Origin: Flavobacteriaceae bacterium Ap0902
Lineage (GTDB): Bacteria; Bacteroidota; Bacteroidia; Flavobacteriales; Weeksellaceae
Direction: 5' to 3'
Assembly: GCA_009835005.1 (NCBI GenBank)
Contig: WTFG01000003.1
Span: 62,001 to 126,000, forward strand
Length of the DNA: 64,000 nt
Of this stretch, positions 1 through 9,371 are shown piece by piece. A program made the position numbers and the translations under genes. How positions within the stretch are numbered: the stretch's first letter is position 1; each line of letters opens with the position of its first letter. Below the pieces are notes generated by a model. It was not told the DNA's origin, searched no databases, and saw only the letters and a list, made by a program, of their open reading frames with translations.

Positions 1-895
1 TAAGGGTAAGTGTCCTACCCTCCTTGTCCTTAGCAGAAAGCCTGTTTTCTAGTTCATTGCTTAAATAAACCAATTTGTCTAATATATCTTCTTGGTCTAT
101 TATATTTTCTGAAAAAGTACGTTCTACCCCGATGCTTTTTCTGATTCTATTGGGGTTGACGGGGCTATTATGAATTCCACGCACGACATTATAATAATGG
201 ATGCCAGATTTACCAAAATTTTGGCTTAAGAATGAAGGGCTAAGTTCTTTAAGATCTTTCCCATAAAAAACACCCATATCTTTAAATCGTTGAGCCGTTA
301 CTTTACCAATTCCATGAAGTTTAGCAATAGGCAATTCATTTAGAAATTGATCTATTTGATTGGGATGAATGGTTTTCTGCCCATTAGGTTTATTGATGTT
401 AGAGGCTACTTTGGCTAAAAATTTATTTATAGAGATTCCAGCCGAGGCAGTTAATTGTGTTTGATCATAAATGCGCTGTCTAATCTCTTTTGCAATTTGA
501 TTGGCAGATTCAATGCCTTTTAAATTCTCTGTAACGTCAAGATATGCCTCGTCTAGAGAAAGTGGTTCTACAAGCGGCGTATATTCTAAAAAGATATCTC
601 TAATTTGTTGGGATACTTTCTTATACTCCTCAAACCTGGGTTTTACAAAGATTAAATGAGGACAACGTTTTCTAGCCAAAACACTAGGCATGGCAGATTT
701 AACACCAAATTTCCTAGCCTCATAACTTGCGGCAGCCACCACACCACGTTCTTTGCTACCCCCAACAGCCACAGGTTTACCTCGCAAAGCAGGATTATCC
801 CTTTGTTCTACAGAGGCGTAGAAAGCATCCATATCTATATGAATAATCTTCCTATGCACTGGAGTTTTATTTTCTAAAGTGTCTTGATAATCCAA
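1..895 (-). CDS. dinB: DNA polymerase IV (Y-family), 3' end outside window
   Basis: Error-prone translesion polymerase. The reverse strand reads without interruption for 298 residues to the left edge, so the C-terminal part lies outside the window. Visible motifs are the first catalytic strand (IIHIDMDAFYAS), the second catalytic motif SLDEAYLD (residues about 118-125) and the helix-hairpin-helix region (ELPIAKLHGIGKVTAQRF). No ATG precedes the essential IIHID strand: the only ATG is inside it. The start must therefore be TTG at 895, three bases after the gph stop, or GTG at 859, which would give an N-terminus like that of E. coli DinB. I chose TTG. The tight spacing suggests co-transcription with gph. 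Identification is secure; the start is not. Confidence 0.93.
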   Translation of the reverse strand, partial: MDYQDTLENKTPVHRKIIHIDMDAFYASVEQRDNPALRGKPVAVGGSKERGVVAAASYEARKFGVKSAMPSVLARKRCPHLIFVKPRFEEYKKVSQQIRDIFLEYTPLVEPLSLDEAYLDVTENLKGIESANQIAKEIRQRIYDQTQLTASAGISINKFLAKVASNINKPNGQKTIHPNQIDQFLNELPIAKLHGIGKVTAQRFKDMGVFYGKDLKELSPSFLSQNFGKSGIHYYNVVRGIHNSPVNPNRIRKSIGVERTFSENIIDQEDILDKLVYLSNELENRLSAKDKEGRTLTL

Positions 896-898
896 ATA

Positions 899-1570
899 TT
901 ATAATAAGTCTTGAATTTCTGCAAAATCATTGACTACCACTGTCGGATTATAATCTGCAATGGATTCATTGTAATTATAACCATAGGATAAACCAATGCT
1001 ATCTACACCAGCATTTTGTGCCGCCATGATATCGTTTTTAGAATCTCCTACCATGACGGTTTCTTGCGTTTCAAAACTAAATTTTTCCATTAAATAGAAC
1101 AATGGGCCTGGGTCTGGTTTTTTAACTTCTAAAGAGCCCTCGCCAATCCAGTCTTCAAAGAAAGATTTTATTTTTAATCCCTCTATAATAGGCTCTACAA
1201 AATCAATCGGTTTGTTGGTGCAAATAACCATGTCGTAGCCCGCTTGGTCTAGATATTCTAAAGTTTCTTTTACATGAGGATATAAATAAGTATCTACACA
1301 AACATGGTTTTTATAAAAATTATAATACGTATCCATGGTTTTTTGCACTTCTTCTAAGGTGGGTTTTTCTCCTGTAGTTTTATTTAATGCTCTTTCTATT
1401 AGGAGTTTAACTCCATTCCCTATCATGGTGCTCACATCTTCTACAGAAAGTTCTTTATAACCTATTTGGCTAAATGTATGGTTAATGGCATTGGCGATAT
1501 CTGGTAAACTGTTAATTAAAGTCCCGTCCAAATCAAAAATGATAAACTTCTTGTTACTTAAAATATTCAT
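899..1570 (-). CDS. gph: phosphoglycolate phosphatase-like HAD hydrolase
   Basis: HAD-superfamily phosphatase of 223 residues. Motif I is FDLDGTL with nucleophile Asp13 and acid/base Asp15. A helical cap follows (about 20-90), then motif II (ICTNKP), the motif III lysine (KKPDPGP) and motif IV (MVGDSKNDI). This arrangement is typical of Gph/PGP enzymes that dephosphorylate 2-phosphoglycolate, which arises from repair of oxidised DNA ends. Substrate cannot be proven from sequence, and related HAD enzymes hydrolyse other small phosphates. It lies immediately upstream of dinB on the same strand, so the pair probably forms a short operon. Length and start are normal for the family. Confidence 0.85.
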   Translation of the reverse strand: MNILSNKKFIIFDLDGTLINSLPDIANAINHTFSQIGYKELSVEDVSTMIGNGVKLLIERALNKTTGEKPTLEEVQKTMDTYYNFYKNHVCVDTYLYPHVKETLEYLDQAGYDMVICTNKPIDFVEPIIEGLKIKSFFEDWIGEGSLEVKKPDPGPLFYLMEKFSFETQETVMVGDSKNDIMAAQNAGVDSIGLSYGYNYNESIADYNPTVVVNDFAEIQDLL

Positions 1571-1621
1571 GCAATCTATTTTTATTTATAATACCACAAA
1601 ATCTGTCCCATTTATCAAAAA

Positions 1622-1652
1622 AAAGCACCACTTCTAAAAGAAATGGTGCTTT
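1622..1652 (-). terminator. rho-independent terminator of the lipoprotein gene
   Basis: Inverted repeat AAAGCACCA / TGGTGCTTT with a 13-nt centre that can extend the stem. On the minus strand it is followed by a run of T, as expected for transcription leaving the lipoprotein gene at 1672. Confidence 0.8.
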
Positions 1653-1671
1653 AAAATAAGTTGATTAAAGA

Positions 1672-2154
1672 TTACTTATTGATGTTGTTTAATTTATCTT
1701 TAGCATCTTTAATCTCTTTTGCAGCATCTTCTACATTCTCTTTTGTATTTTCTGCCTCTTCTTTTACGTTGTCTAATGTTGCTTCTGCAGCCTCATTAAT
1801 ATTGTCTAACTTCTCTTCTGCACCATCTACAGCGCCGTTAACTTCTTGAATGGCCTCACCTACTTTTTCTTGAACGTTCTCAATTTTTGATTGTAAAGCG
1901 TCAAATTTCGCTTGGGCTTCTTCTATTAACACTTGGTCTCCAGATGCTTTTGCTGCTTCTAAAGCCTCTTTAGCCTCATTTAAAGCATTTTGAGCTTCGA
2001 TTACGTCTTCGTTCAAATCTTCTTGTGCTTCTGCAACTTCTTCGCCTTGTACAGTTTCTACGTCTGTTGCAACTGCTTCTTCTTTGTTTTCGTCTTTACA
2101 TGATGTAAAAGCGACTAAACTAACTACTGTTAAAGAAAATAATACTTTTTTCAT
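1672..2154 (-). CDS. acidic coiled-coil lipoprotein, function unknown
   Basis: Protein of 160 residues with a lipoprotein signal peptide: positively charged MKK, a short hydrophobic stretch and the lipobox-like LVAFTSC, giving lipidated Cys19 or so. The mature part has very high Glu, Ala, Lys and Asn content with heptad-like spacing, so it is predicted to be one long alpha-helix or coiled coil (about 35-155). No catalytic motif is visible. Low-complexity helical proteins like this match many unrelated families, so resemblance to apolipoprotein or YtxH-type entries would not be informative. It is a single gene with its own terminator and sits divergently from ileS. Likely envelope-associated; function unknown. 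Confidence 0.75.
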   Translation of the reverse strand: MKKVLFSLTVVSLVAFTSCKDENKEEAVATDVETVQGEEVAEAQEDLNEDVIEAQNALNEAKEALEAAKASGDQVLIEEAQAKFDALQSKIENVQEKVGEAIQEVNGAVDGAEEKLDNINEAAEATLDNVKEEAENTKENVEDAAKEIKDAKDKLNNINK

Positions 2155-2314
2155 CTTTTTAATTTTATTTTATAAGCAACAAATATATAAAAATTTTAAA
2201 TCCATCCTATTTTTATCAAAGATATTTAATTAATGTTTAAGGTATATAAAGACCTCCATATAATAAATAATTTTATTAAATTCGCAAAACTATACCTTTT
2301 AAATTAATCAGAAA

Positions 2315-5300
2315 ATGAAGCAGAATAAATTTCCAGAGTATCAAGCACTTGATTTAGTGAAGATTGCAGAAGAAGAATTAAAATTCTGGAAGAAGGATGA
2401 TACTTTCAAAAAAAGTATTACCACCAGAGAGGATAAGGATGCTTTTATTTTCTATGAAGGTCCTCCTTCTGCTAACGGAATGCCAGGCATTCATCATGTA
2501 TTAGCTAGATCAATCAAAGATATTTTCTGTAGATACCAAACCTTGAAGGGAAAACAAGTTAAAAGAAAAGCAGGATGGGATACCCATGGATTGCCTGTGG
2601 AACTAGGTGTAGAAAAAGAATTAGGGATTACCAAAGAAGATATAGGAACCAAAATTTCTATAGAAGAATATAATCAAGCGTGTAGAGAAGCGGTTATGCG
2701 CTACACAGACGTTTGGAATGATTTGACCCAAAAAATCGGTTATTGGGTAGACCTGGATGACCCTTATATCACCTATAAACCAAAATATATGGAATCTGTT
2801 TGGTGGTTACTCAAGCAGATTTATAATAAAGATTTGATGTATAAAGGCTACACCATACAGCCTTATTCTCCCAAAGCAGGTACAGGACTTAGTTCTCATG
2901 AGTTAAATATGCCGGGAACTTATCAAGATGTTTCTGATACCACCGTGGTAGCGCAGTTTAAAGCAAATAAAAATAGTACTTCTCTTTTTGATGAAGTAGA
3001 TGCGGATGTATTTTTACTTGCTTGGACAACTACGCCATGGACATTGCCTTCTAACACAGCTTTAACCGTGGGGAATAAAATTGATTATGTTTTAATCAAA
3101 ACATTTAATCAATATACTTTTGAGCCGATATATGTAGTTTTAGCAAAATCGCTCGTGAGTTATCAATTGGCTGGAAAGTTTACGCCTGCCGATAATCAGG
3201 AGGCATTTGATAACTATGATGTTAATAGAAAAAAGATTCCATATCAAATTATCAAAGAATTTAAGGGTTCTGATTTAGTTGGTATTACTTATGAGCAATT
3301 ATTGCCTTGGGCGACGCCTTACCAAAATGCAGATCAGGCTTTTCGTGTAATAGCGGGTGACTTCGTTACCACAGAGGATGGTACGGGAATCGTACATACA
3401 GCTCCTACTTTTGGTGCAGATGACGCCAAGGTGGCAGAAGAAAATGGCGTTCCACCTATGCTTGTTTTAAATGATAATGGTGATCCAGTTCCCTTAGTTG
3501 ATTTACAAGGAAGATTTATACAGGGCTTACCAGAAAGTTTTGCTGGTAAATATGTGAAAAATGAATATTATATGGATGAGCCTGCTCCAGAGAAATCTGT
3601 GGATGTGGAAATCGCTATTCAATTAAAAGAAGAAAATAGGGCTTTTAAAGTAGAGAAATATATGCACAGTTATCCCAATTGTTGGAGAACGGACAAACCT
3701 ATTTTATACTATCCATTAGATTCTTGGTTTATCAAGATTTCTGATAAGAGAGAACGCCTGGTTGAATTAAATAAAACAATTAATTGGAAACCAGCATCCA
3801 CAGGAACAGGTAGATTTGGAAACTGGCTGGCAGATGCCAAAGACTGGAATCTTTCACGTTCTAGGTATTGGGGAATACCACTACCTATCTGGCGAACAGA
3901 AGATGGCAGAGAAGAAATCATTATAGGTTCTGTAGAAGAATTGATGAATGAGATTCAAAAATCCATAGACCACGGTTTTATGGATAAAAACCCTTTTGAA
4001 GGTTTTGTTCCAAATGATTTTTCTGAAGAAAATTATGACAAGATTGATCTCCATAAAAACATTGTAGATAAAATTACTTTGGTTTCCGAAAGTGGAAAAC
4101 CAATGAAACGTGAATCTGATTTGATCGATGTTTGGTTTGACTCTGGAGCAATGCCTTATGCACAATGGCATTATCCGTTTGAAAACGCTGATAATATAGA
4201 AAATTTAGTGCCTGCTGATTTCATTGCAGAAGGGGTGGACCAAACAAGAGGTTGGTTCTATACTTTGCATGCGATAAGTACATTGGTGTTTGACCATGTT
4301 GCGTATAAAAATGTGGTTTCTAATGGACTTGTTTTAGATAAAAATGGGCATAAGATGTCTAAACGGCTAGGGAATGCTGTAGACCCATTTACTACCATAG
4401 AGACGTATGGTCCAGATGCTACCCGTTGGTATATGATATCCAATGCGCAACCGTGGGAAAATTTAAAGTTTGATTTAAACGGAATAGAAGAGATTAGAAG
4501 AAAGTTCTTTGGAACGCTTTACAATACATATTCTTTTTTCTCTTTATATGCCAATGTAGATAATTTCACCAATCAAGAGGATATAATCCCTGTGGCAGAT
4601 AGGCCAGAATTAGATCGATGGATTTTATCTGAACTGCATTCTCTAATCAAAACCGTGGATGAACTCTATGCTACTTATGAGCCTACCAAGGCTGCAAGAG
4701 CAATCCAAGAGTTTGTTGGGGATAATTTGAGTAATTGGTATATCCGATTGAATAGAAGAAGATTCTGGAAAGGTGAGTATTCAACAGATAAGATTGCTGC
4801 ATATCAGACTTTGTATGAGGTATTGAAGAATGTTGCTATTTTGGCAGCCCCGATTGCACCTTTCTATATGGATAGACTATACCGTGATGTGACTTCTGTT
4901 GAGGGAAATACGGTTTCTGTGCATATTGCAGATTTCCCAAAATACAATCAGGATTTAATAGATACAGAACTACAAGAGACAACGCATCTAGCACAACGTG
5001 CTACGAGTATGCTATTCTCTTTGCGTAAACAAGCAGATTTAAAAGTGAGACAACCGCTACAGAAAATTTTAATTCCTGCATTGAATGAACAAATGCGTGC
5101 AAGATTAGAACGCATTAGCGATTTATTGAAGAATGAAGTAAATGTAAAAGAAGTAATGATTGTTTCTAATGAAGAAGCTTCTGATATCTTGGTGAAACAA
5201 GTGAAACCTAACTTTAAGAGCCTAGGTCCCAAGTTTGGAAAAGATATGAAGAATGCTGCAGCGGTGATTGCAAAAATGAGCAATGCAGACATTAATAAAC

Positions 5301-5713
5301 TAGAACAAGAAGGTAGTTTTGAAATTGAAGTAAATGGTAGCAAACATCAACTGGGTCTGGAGGATTTTGAAATTATCACCAAAGATATTCAAGGTTGGGT
5401 GGTTGCTGTGGATGGGAATTTAACGGTAGCGTTGGATACAGAATTAAATGAAGATTTGATTAATGAAGGTATCGCAAGGGAATTGGTCAATAGAATTCAA
5501 AACATCAGAAAGAATTCTGGTCTGGAGGTAACAGATAAAATCAATATTAGCATAGAGCAAAACGATAAATTGCAAAAAGCATTAGAAAAAAATAAAGATT
5601 ATATTACCACAGAAACTTTAACCAATCATATTGCGTTTTTACCATCTATTGATAGTGAAAATATCATAGAAATTGACGATATTATAGTACGCGTATTAAT
5701 TGAAAAAGATTAA
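2315..5713 (+). CDS. ileS: isoleucine--tRNA ligase, long eukaryote-like (type 2) form
   Basis: Class I aminoacyl-tRNA synthetase of 1132 residues that charges tRNA-Ile. The HIGH-type signature is GMPGIHH (residues 55-61) after FYEGPPSANG, and the KMSKR loop lies near residue 680 (HKMSKRLGN). Between them is the large CP1 editing insert with the threonine-rich segment TTTPWTLPSN (about 238-247) and GDFVTTEDGTGIVHTAP. The C-terminal half holds the anticodon-binding helical domain plus an extension of about 200 residues. The motif style and length match the type 2 (eukaryote-like) IleRS group, some members of which are poorly inhibited by mupirocin; that consequence is inference. First gene of a cluster with the DksA-like gene, lspA and probably trpS. 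Confidence 0.98.
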   Translation: MKQNKFPEYQALDLVKIAEEELKFWKKDDTFKKSITTREDKDAFIFYEGPPSANGMPGIHHVLARSIKDIFCRYQTLKGKQVKRKAGWDTHGLPVELGVEKELGITKEDIGTKISIEEYNQACREAVMRYTDVWNDLTQKIGYWVDLDDPYITYKPKYMESVWWLLKQIYNKDLMYKGYTIQPYSPKAGTGLSSHELNMPGTYQDVSDTTVVAQFKANKNSTSLFDEVDADVFLLAWTTTPWTLPSNTALTVGNKIDYVLIKTFNQYTFEPIYVVLAKSLVSYQLAGKFTPADNQEAFDNYDVNRKKIPYQIIKEFKGSDLVGITYEQLLPWATPYQNADQAFRVIAGDFVTTEDGTGIVHTAPTFGADDAKVAEENGVPPMLVLNDNGDPVPLVDLQGRFIQGLPESFAGKYVKNEYYMDEPAPEKSVDVEIAIQLKEENRAFKVEKYMHSYPNCWRTDKPILYYPLDSWFIKISDKRERLVELNKTINWKPASTGTGRFGNWLADAKDWNLSRSRYWGIPLPIWRTEDGREEIIIGSVEELMNEIQKSIDHGFMDKNPFEGFVPNDFSEENYDKIDLHKNIVDKITLVSESGKPMKRESDLIDVWFDSGAMPYAQWHYPFENADNIENLVPADFIAEGVDQTRGWFYTLHAISTLVFDHVAYKNVVSNGLVLDKNGHKMSKRLGNAVDPFTTIETYGPDATRWYMISNAQPWENLKFDLNGIEEIRRKFFGTLYNTYSFFSLYANVDNFTNQEDIIPVADRPELDRWILSELHSLIKTVDELYATYEPTKAARAIQEFVGDNLSNWYIRLNRRRFWKGEYSTDKIAAYQTLYEVLKNVAILAAPIAPFYMDRLYRDVTSVEGNTVSVHIADFPKYNQDLIDTELQETTHLAQRATSMLFSLRKQADLKVRQPLQKILIPALNEQMRARLERISDLLKNEVNVKEVMIVSNEEASDILVKQVKPNFKSLGPKFGKDMKNAAAVIAKMSNADINKLEQEGSFEIEVNGSKHQLGLEDFEIITKDIQGWVVAVDGNLTVALDTELNEDLINEGIARELVNRIQNIRKNSGLEVTDKINISIEQNDKLQKALEKNKDYITTETLTNHIAFLPSIDSENIIEIDDIIVRVLIEKD

Positions 5714-5717
5714 GATT

Positions 5718-6092
5718 ATGACAGATAAGAATAAATATTCAGAAGAGGAATTGCAGGAGTTTCGTGAGATTATAGAAGCTAAAATCAAACAAGCAGAACA
5801 TGATTTAAAAAGTATTAGAGAAAACTTCTTGAATAACCAGACCAATGGTACAGAAGACACTTCTCCCACTTTTAAGGCTTTTGAGGAAGGTTCTGAAACC
5901 ATGAGTAAAGAGCAGAATGCACAATTAGCGGCTCGTCAAGAAAAATTTTTGCGTGATTTGAAATTTGCTTTACAGAGAATAGAAAATAAAAACTATGGGA
6001 TTTGCAGAGTAACGGGCAAATTGATTAGTAAAGAAAGGTTAAGGCTGGTGCCTCATGCGACTTTGAGTATTGAAGCAAAAAACAAACAATAG
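5718..6092 (+). CDS. TraR/DksA family protein with degenerate zinc finger
   Basis: Small DksA/TraR-like regulator of 124 residues, a family that binds the RNA polymerase secondary channel. The N-terminal half is a predicted coiled-coil (residues about 8-85). The C-terminal segment YGICRVTGKLISKERLRLVPHAT is the position of the zinc finger, but only one of the four cysteines remains; the second is replaced by Thr and the distal pair is absent. I chose ATG at 5718, five bases after the ileS stop, over ATG at 5700, which would overlap ileS. The gene lies between ileS and lspA, a neighbourhood common in Bacteroidota. Regulatory targets cannot be deduced. Confidence 0.88.
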   Translation: MTDKNKYSEEELQEFREIIEAKIKQAEHDLKSIRENFLNNQTNGTEDTSPTFKAFEEGSETMSKEQNAQLAARQEKFLRDLKFALQRIENKNYGICRVTGKLISKERLRLVPHATLSIEAKNKQ

Positions 6093-6165
6093 TACCATGC
6101 GTTTCTATTAGAAATCTGCATAAATGTTGACTTATTTTTAAATCTTTATTCATTATAACTCTTGT

Positions 6166-6173
6166 TATTTTTG
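6166..6173 (+). promoter_or_regulatory. possible -7 box upstream of lspA
   Basis: TATTTTTG matches the Bacteroidota TAnnTTTG -7 consensus and lies 28 nt before the lspA start. No clear -33 TTTG at the right distance is visible, so this is tentative; lspA may also be reached from the ileS promoter. Confidence 0.35.
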
Positions 6174-6201
6174 AAATAAGATTATTTAAAACCTTTATAA
6201 T

Positions 6202-6834
6202 TTGAAAAAAGTAGCCATTATCACAATCCTGATTGTATTGATAGATCAGGTCTCTAAATTCTATATCAAAACAAACTTTGGTCTTGGTGAAAGCATGACT
6301 GTTTTTGAGGACTGGTTTCAAATTGTATTTGTGGAAAATCCAGGCATGGCCTATGGTATGCATTGGGGTGGCATTTTTGGAAAGATTGCATTGGCCGTCT
6401 TGCGATGGGTTTTGATAGGGTTTGGTGTTTGGTTCATCTTTAAAAATCAATTTAAATATCAATCTAATTATTTCTATATCTCTATGGGATTGATATTGGC
6501 AGGAGCGCTGGGAAACGTCATAGATAGCACGTTCTATGGATTAATATTTGATTCTGGCACCACTTGGAATGAGGATTTACAGTCTTGGAACAGATATTAT
6601 GATGGTGTTTCAAAAGCGAATTTTGAGGGCTATGCACCTCTTTTTCAGGGTTGTGTTGTGGATATGTTGCATCTGCCCTTTTTTGATTATACTTGGCCAG
6701 ACTGGGTGCCAATGGTAGGTGGGGAATCAGGAACCTTTTTCGCTCCTGTATTTAATATTGCAGATAGCGCTATTACTGTTGGTGGGTTTATTCTTTTAAT
6801 TTTCAAAGACAAGGTTTTCAGAGAATATCCATAG
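6202..6834 (+). CDS. lspA: lipoprotein signal peptidase (signal peptidase II)
   Basis: Aspartyl protease of the inner membrane that removes signal peptides from prolipoproteins after lipidation. 210 residues with four hydrophobic segments. Family motifs are ENPGMAYGM (about 51-59), AGALGNVID with the first catalytic Asp (about 112) and FNIADSAITVGG with the second (near 192). A hydrophilic insert between the two catalytic motifs (about 115-180) makes it longer than the E. coli enzyme, as is usual in this phylum. Translation starts at TTG (6202), giving MKKVAIITI; no ATG fits. It serves the many lipoproteins expected in this organism, including two in this window. Confidence 0.95.
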   Translation: MKKVAIITILIVLIDQVSKFYIKTNFGLGESMTVFEDWFQIVFVENPGMAYGMHWGGIFGKIALAVLRWVLIGFGVWFIFKNQFKYQSNYFYISMGLILAGALGNVIDSTFYGLIFDSGTTWNEDLQSWNRYYDGVSKANFEGYAPLFQGCVVDMLHLPFFDYTWPDWVPMVGGESGTFFAPVFNIADSAITVGGFILLIFKDKVFREYP

Positions 6835-6914
6835 GTATAATTTTCTACAGGCCTTGCCAATCATAGAATTTAATATTTTTTATAACTATACTTTATACAA
6901 ATCACTATAAATAT

Positions 6915-7886
6915 ATGAGAGTTTTAACTGGAGTACAAAGTACAGGCACACCTCATTTGGGTAATATTTTAGGAGCTATAAAACCAGCGATTGACATGAG
7001 CAATGAAGCGGGTAATGAAAGTTTTTTATTCATTGCAGATTTACATTCTCTAACTCAAATTAAAGATGCAGAAACCTTGAAAAACAATACTTATCAAACG
7101 GCTGCTGCATGGCTTTCTCTAGGCTTAAATCTAGAAAAAACAATTTTCTATAGACAGTCTGATATTCCACAAGTTACAGAGTTGACTTGGTATTTATTAA
7201 ATTATTTTCCTTATCAAAGATTAACGCTTGCACATTCTTTTAAGGATAAAGCAGACCGTTTAGATGACGTAAATGGCGGGTTATTCACCTATCCTATTTT
7301 AATGGCTGCTGATATTCTAATATATGATGCAGAGATAGTACCTGTGGGTAAAGACCAAATGCAGCATATAGAAATCACCAGAGATGTGGCGTCTAGATTT
7401 AATCACTTGATGGGAGAAACTTTTATCCTGCCAGAGGGCAAGACGCAAGAGAGCACCATGTATATTCCAGGAACGGATGGTAAGAAAATGTCTAAATCTG
7501 GAGATAACTTTATTAATATTTTCTTGCCTAAAAAACAATTGAGAAAACAAGTAATGTCTATAGAAACGGATTCTACACCTTTAGAAGAACCTAAAGATTG
7601 GGCTACTTGTAATGTGTTTGCGCTATACCAAACGATGGCAGACAAAGACGCTATAGAAGAAATGAAAAGCAATTATGAAAGAGGCGGCTATGGATATGGT
7701 CACGCAAAAAAAGCCCTCTTAGATTTAATCATGGAGAATTTTGGAGAGGCAAGAGAAAAATTTAATTATTTAATAGAAAATAAAGAAGAAATAGACCAAG
7801 CCTTATCTATAGGGGCAGACAAGGCTAGGGTGATTGCTAATGATACCTTGAAAAGAGTTAGAGAAAAATTAGGATATTCTATTTAA
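6915..7886 (+). CDS. trpS: tryptophan--tRNA ligase
   Basis: Class I synthetase of 323 residues that charges tRNA-Trp. The HIGH-like motif is TGTPHLGN (residues 10-17) and the KMSKS loop is at about 194-198 (KKMSKSGDN). Conserved Rossmann-fold segments such as FLFIADLHSLT and YPILMAADILIYDAEIVPVGKDQMQHIE, written here as landmarks, recognise tryptophan and ATP. Length and start are normal. Its stop codon overlaps the stop of the convergent TPR gene through a shared TTAA, so the two 3' ends leave no room for a separate terminator between them. Confidence 0.97.
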   Translation: MRVLTGVQSTGTPHLGNILGAIKPAIDMSNEAGNESFLFIADLHSLTQIKDAETLKNNTYQTAAAWLSLGLNLEKTIFYRQSDIPQVTELTWYLLNYFPYQRLTLAHSFKDKADRLDDVNGGLFTYPILMAADILIYDAEIVPVGKDQMQHIEITRDVASRFNHLMGETFILPEGKTQESTMYIPGTDGKKMSKSGDNFINIFLPKKQLRKQVMSIETDSTPLEEPKDWATCNVFALYQTMADKDAIEEMKSNYERGGYGYGHAKKALLDLIMENFGEAREKFNYLIENKEEIDQALSIGADKARVIANDTLKRVREKLGYSI

Positions 7887-9241
7887 TGTATTTGGTTTTT
7901 AATCTTTAAAATCGGGTATTTAAGAAGCATTTCATCCCAAAGTTTCGGGTTCAATAATCTTGCTCTGTGCAAAGTTGTTGAACCTTTTTTGTTTCTATTA
8001 AGTAAATATTCACAACAACTAATTTGGTAGTAAAGTTCTGCTCTTTCAAAACGCTTTAAGCCACGTTGCGCCACGGTAATAGCTTTTTGATATTCGCCTA
8101 ATATAATGAGTAACTCTGTATAACCAAACCAATTTAAAAAGTGATTGGGTTCTCTGTCTACAATTTTCTCATAAGTAAGCTCAGCTTCTTCATAATACCC
8201 TAATTTAATAGATAGAAAAGCCAATCGTTTTAAATATCCCACATTATTTACATCTAAATCGATCGCTCTTTTTAGATAGTGAATAGCCTCTTCTAAGCTT
8301 TCTAATTTCTCATAAACTTCTGAAGTTTCAGACCATGCGATATCTAATTGTGGGTCTTCATGTATGGCTATATGCAAAGAATTTAATGCCTTTTTGGGCT
8401 CTCCCATTTTTATATAGCATCTTGCTATTTTTAAATGAGAATATGCAGAAGTATCATCAAACCTTATAACTTCCTGGTAAGTCTCTATAGCTTTATCAAA
8501 CTGTTCTAACTTCTCATAACACGCCGCTACTTGATATAAACTGCTTATACTTTTAGGATTAATACATACAGCGTAATCAAAGGATTCTAAGGCCTTAGAA
8601 AAATTATTAATATGAAGATATTGTAATCCTAATTGAAACCAAGCAATTTCTGAGTATGGTCTTTTATCTATATATTGATTAAGAAAATTCACAGCTTCCT
8701 TGTGTTGATGAATATCGTCAAAACACTGTAAGCAGGAATAAAATGCTAGGTCATCATCTAAATCTAATTCTAGAGCAGATTTAAAATGATATAAAGCTTT
8801 CCCTATATATCCAATCGCCAAATACTCTCCACCTAAACAATGATGAATATAATCCTCTTCTACGCCAAAATTTAATGCTTTTTCATAAAACTGAATGGCT
8901 CTTTTATGCTGCGTCTTTAAGGACCAGTATCTTGCTTGCGCCACAATGAAATCCATCATTTCATTTGCCACGTCCTTTAATTCATCTATGATTTCACTTG
9001 CCTCATGTAGTAAGTTAATCTCTAAATAATATTCTAGTACCTTCACTTTTACATCCACACTTTCTGGATGCAGTTCCATAGCATATTTAATGGCAGTATG
9101 GGCAAAAGGTAAATCACCTACATCTAAATAATAGGAAATAATTTCATTTAACTCATCTGTATCAAAATAATAATATTCATTTTCATCTAACATTTCCTCA
9201 AACTTATCTATGAGTTCGTTGTTAAGCCAATCTTCCTCCAT
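7883..9241 (-). CDS. tetratricopeptide repeat protein
   Basis: Cytoplasmic-looking protein of 452 residues without signal peptide or membrane segment. At least ten consecutive 34-residue TPR units can be read from about residue 35 to 445, with the typical W/L-G-Y-A-F-A-P pattern (for example AWFQLGLQYLHINNFSKALESF and SSLYQVAACYEKLEQFDKAIETY). The extreme N-terminus is highly acidic (EEDWLNNELIDKFEEMLDENE). TPR arrays are protein-binding scaffolds; no enzymatic domain is attached, so the partner is unknown. The gene follows glmM on the same strand with a 130-nt gap and converges with trpS, sharing the TTAA that provides both stop codons. Confidence 0.85.
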   Translation of the reverse strand: MEEDWLNNELIDKFEEMLDENEYYYFDTDELNEIISYYLDVGDLPFAHTAIKYAMELHPESVDVKVKVLEYYLEINLLHEASEIIDELKDVANEMMDFIVAQARYWSLKTQHKRAIQFYEKALNFGVEEDYIHHCLGGEYLAIGYIGKALYHFKSALELDLDDDLAFYSCLQCFDDIHQHKEAVNFLNQYIDKRPYSEIAWFQLGLQYLHINNFSKALESFDYAVCINPKSISSLYQVAACYEKLEQFDKAIETYQEVIRFDDTSAYSHLKIARCYIKMGEPKKALNSLHIAIHEDPQLDIAWSETSEVYEKLESLEEAIHYLKRAIDLDVNNVGYLKRLAFLSIKLGYYEEAELTYEKIVDREPNHFLNWFGYTELLIILGEYQKAITVAQRGLKRFERAELYYQISCCEYLLNRNKKGSTTLHRARLLNPKLWDEMLLKYPILKIKNQIH

Positions 9242-9371
9242 ATATTCAAAATTAGGTTAACTCAACCAATTTTGCACGTATTCTATGAAACTTTATGAAC
9301 AATTAGTAAACATCCCAAATTTATCTTAAATAAACCATAAAATGGTCCTTGCAAAGTATTATCAAGTATGC

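Noticed and set aside
656-877. 73-residue plus-strand frame
   Set aside because: Antisense shadow of dinB.
5696-5902. Minus-strand frame at the ileS/DksA-like junction
   Set aside because: Antisense shadow of the DksA-like gene.
6025-6462. 145-residue minus-strand frame
   Set aside because: Crosses the lspA promoter and N-terminus in antisense; no protein-like composition.
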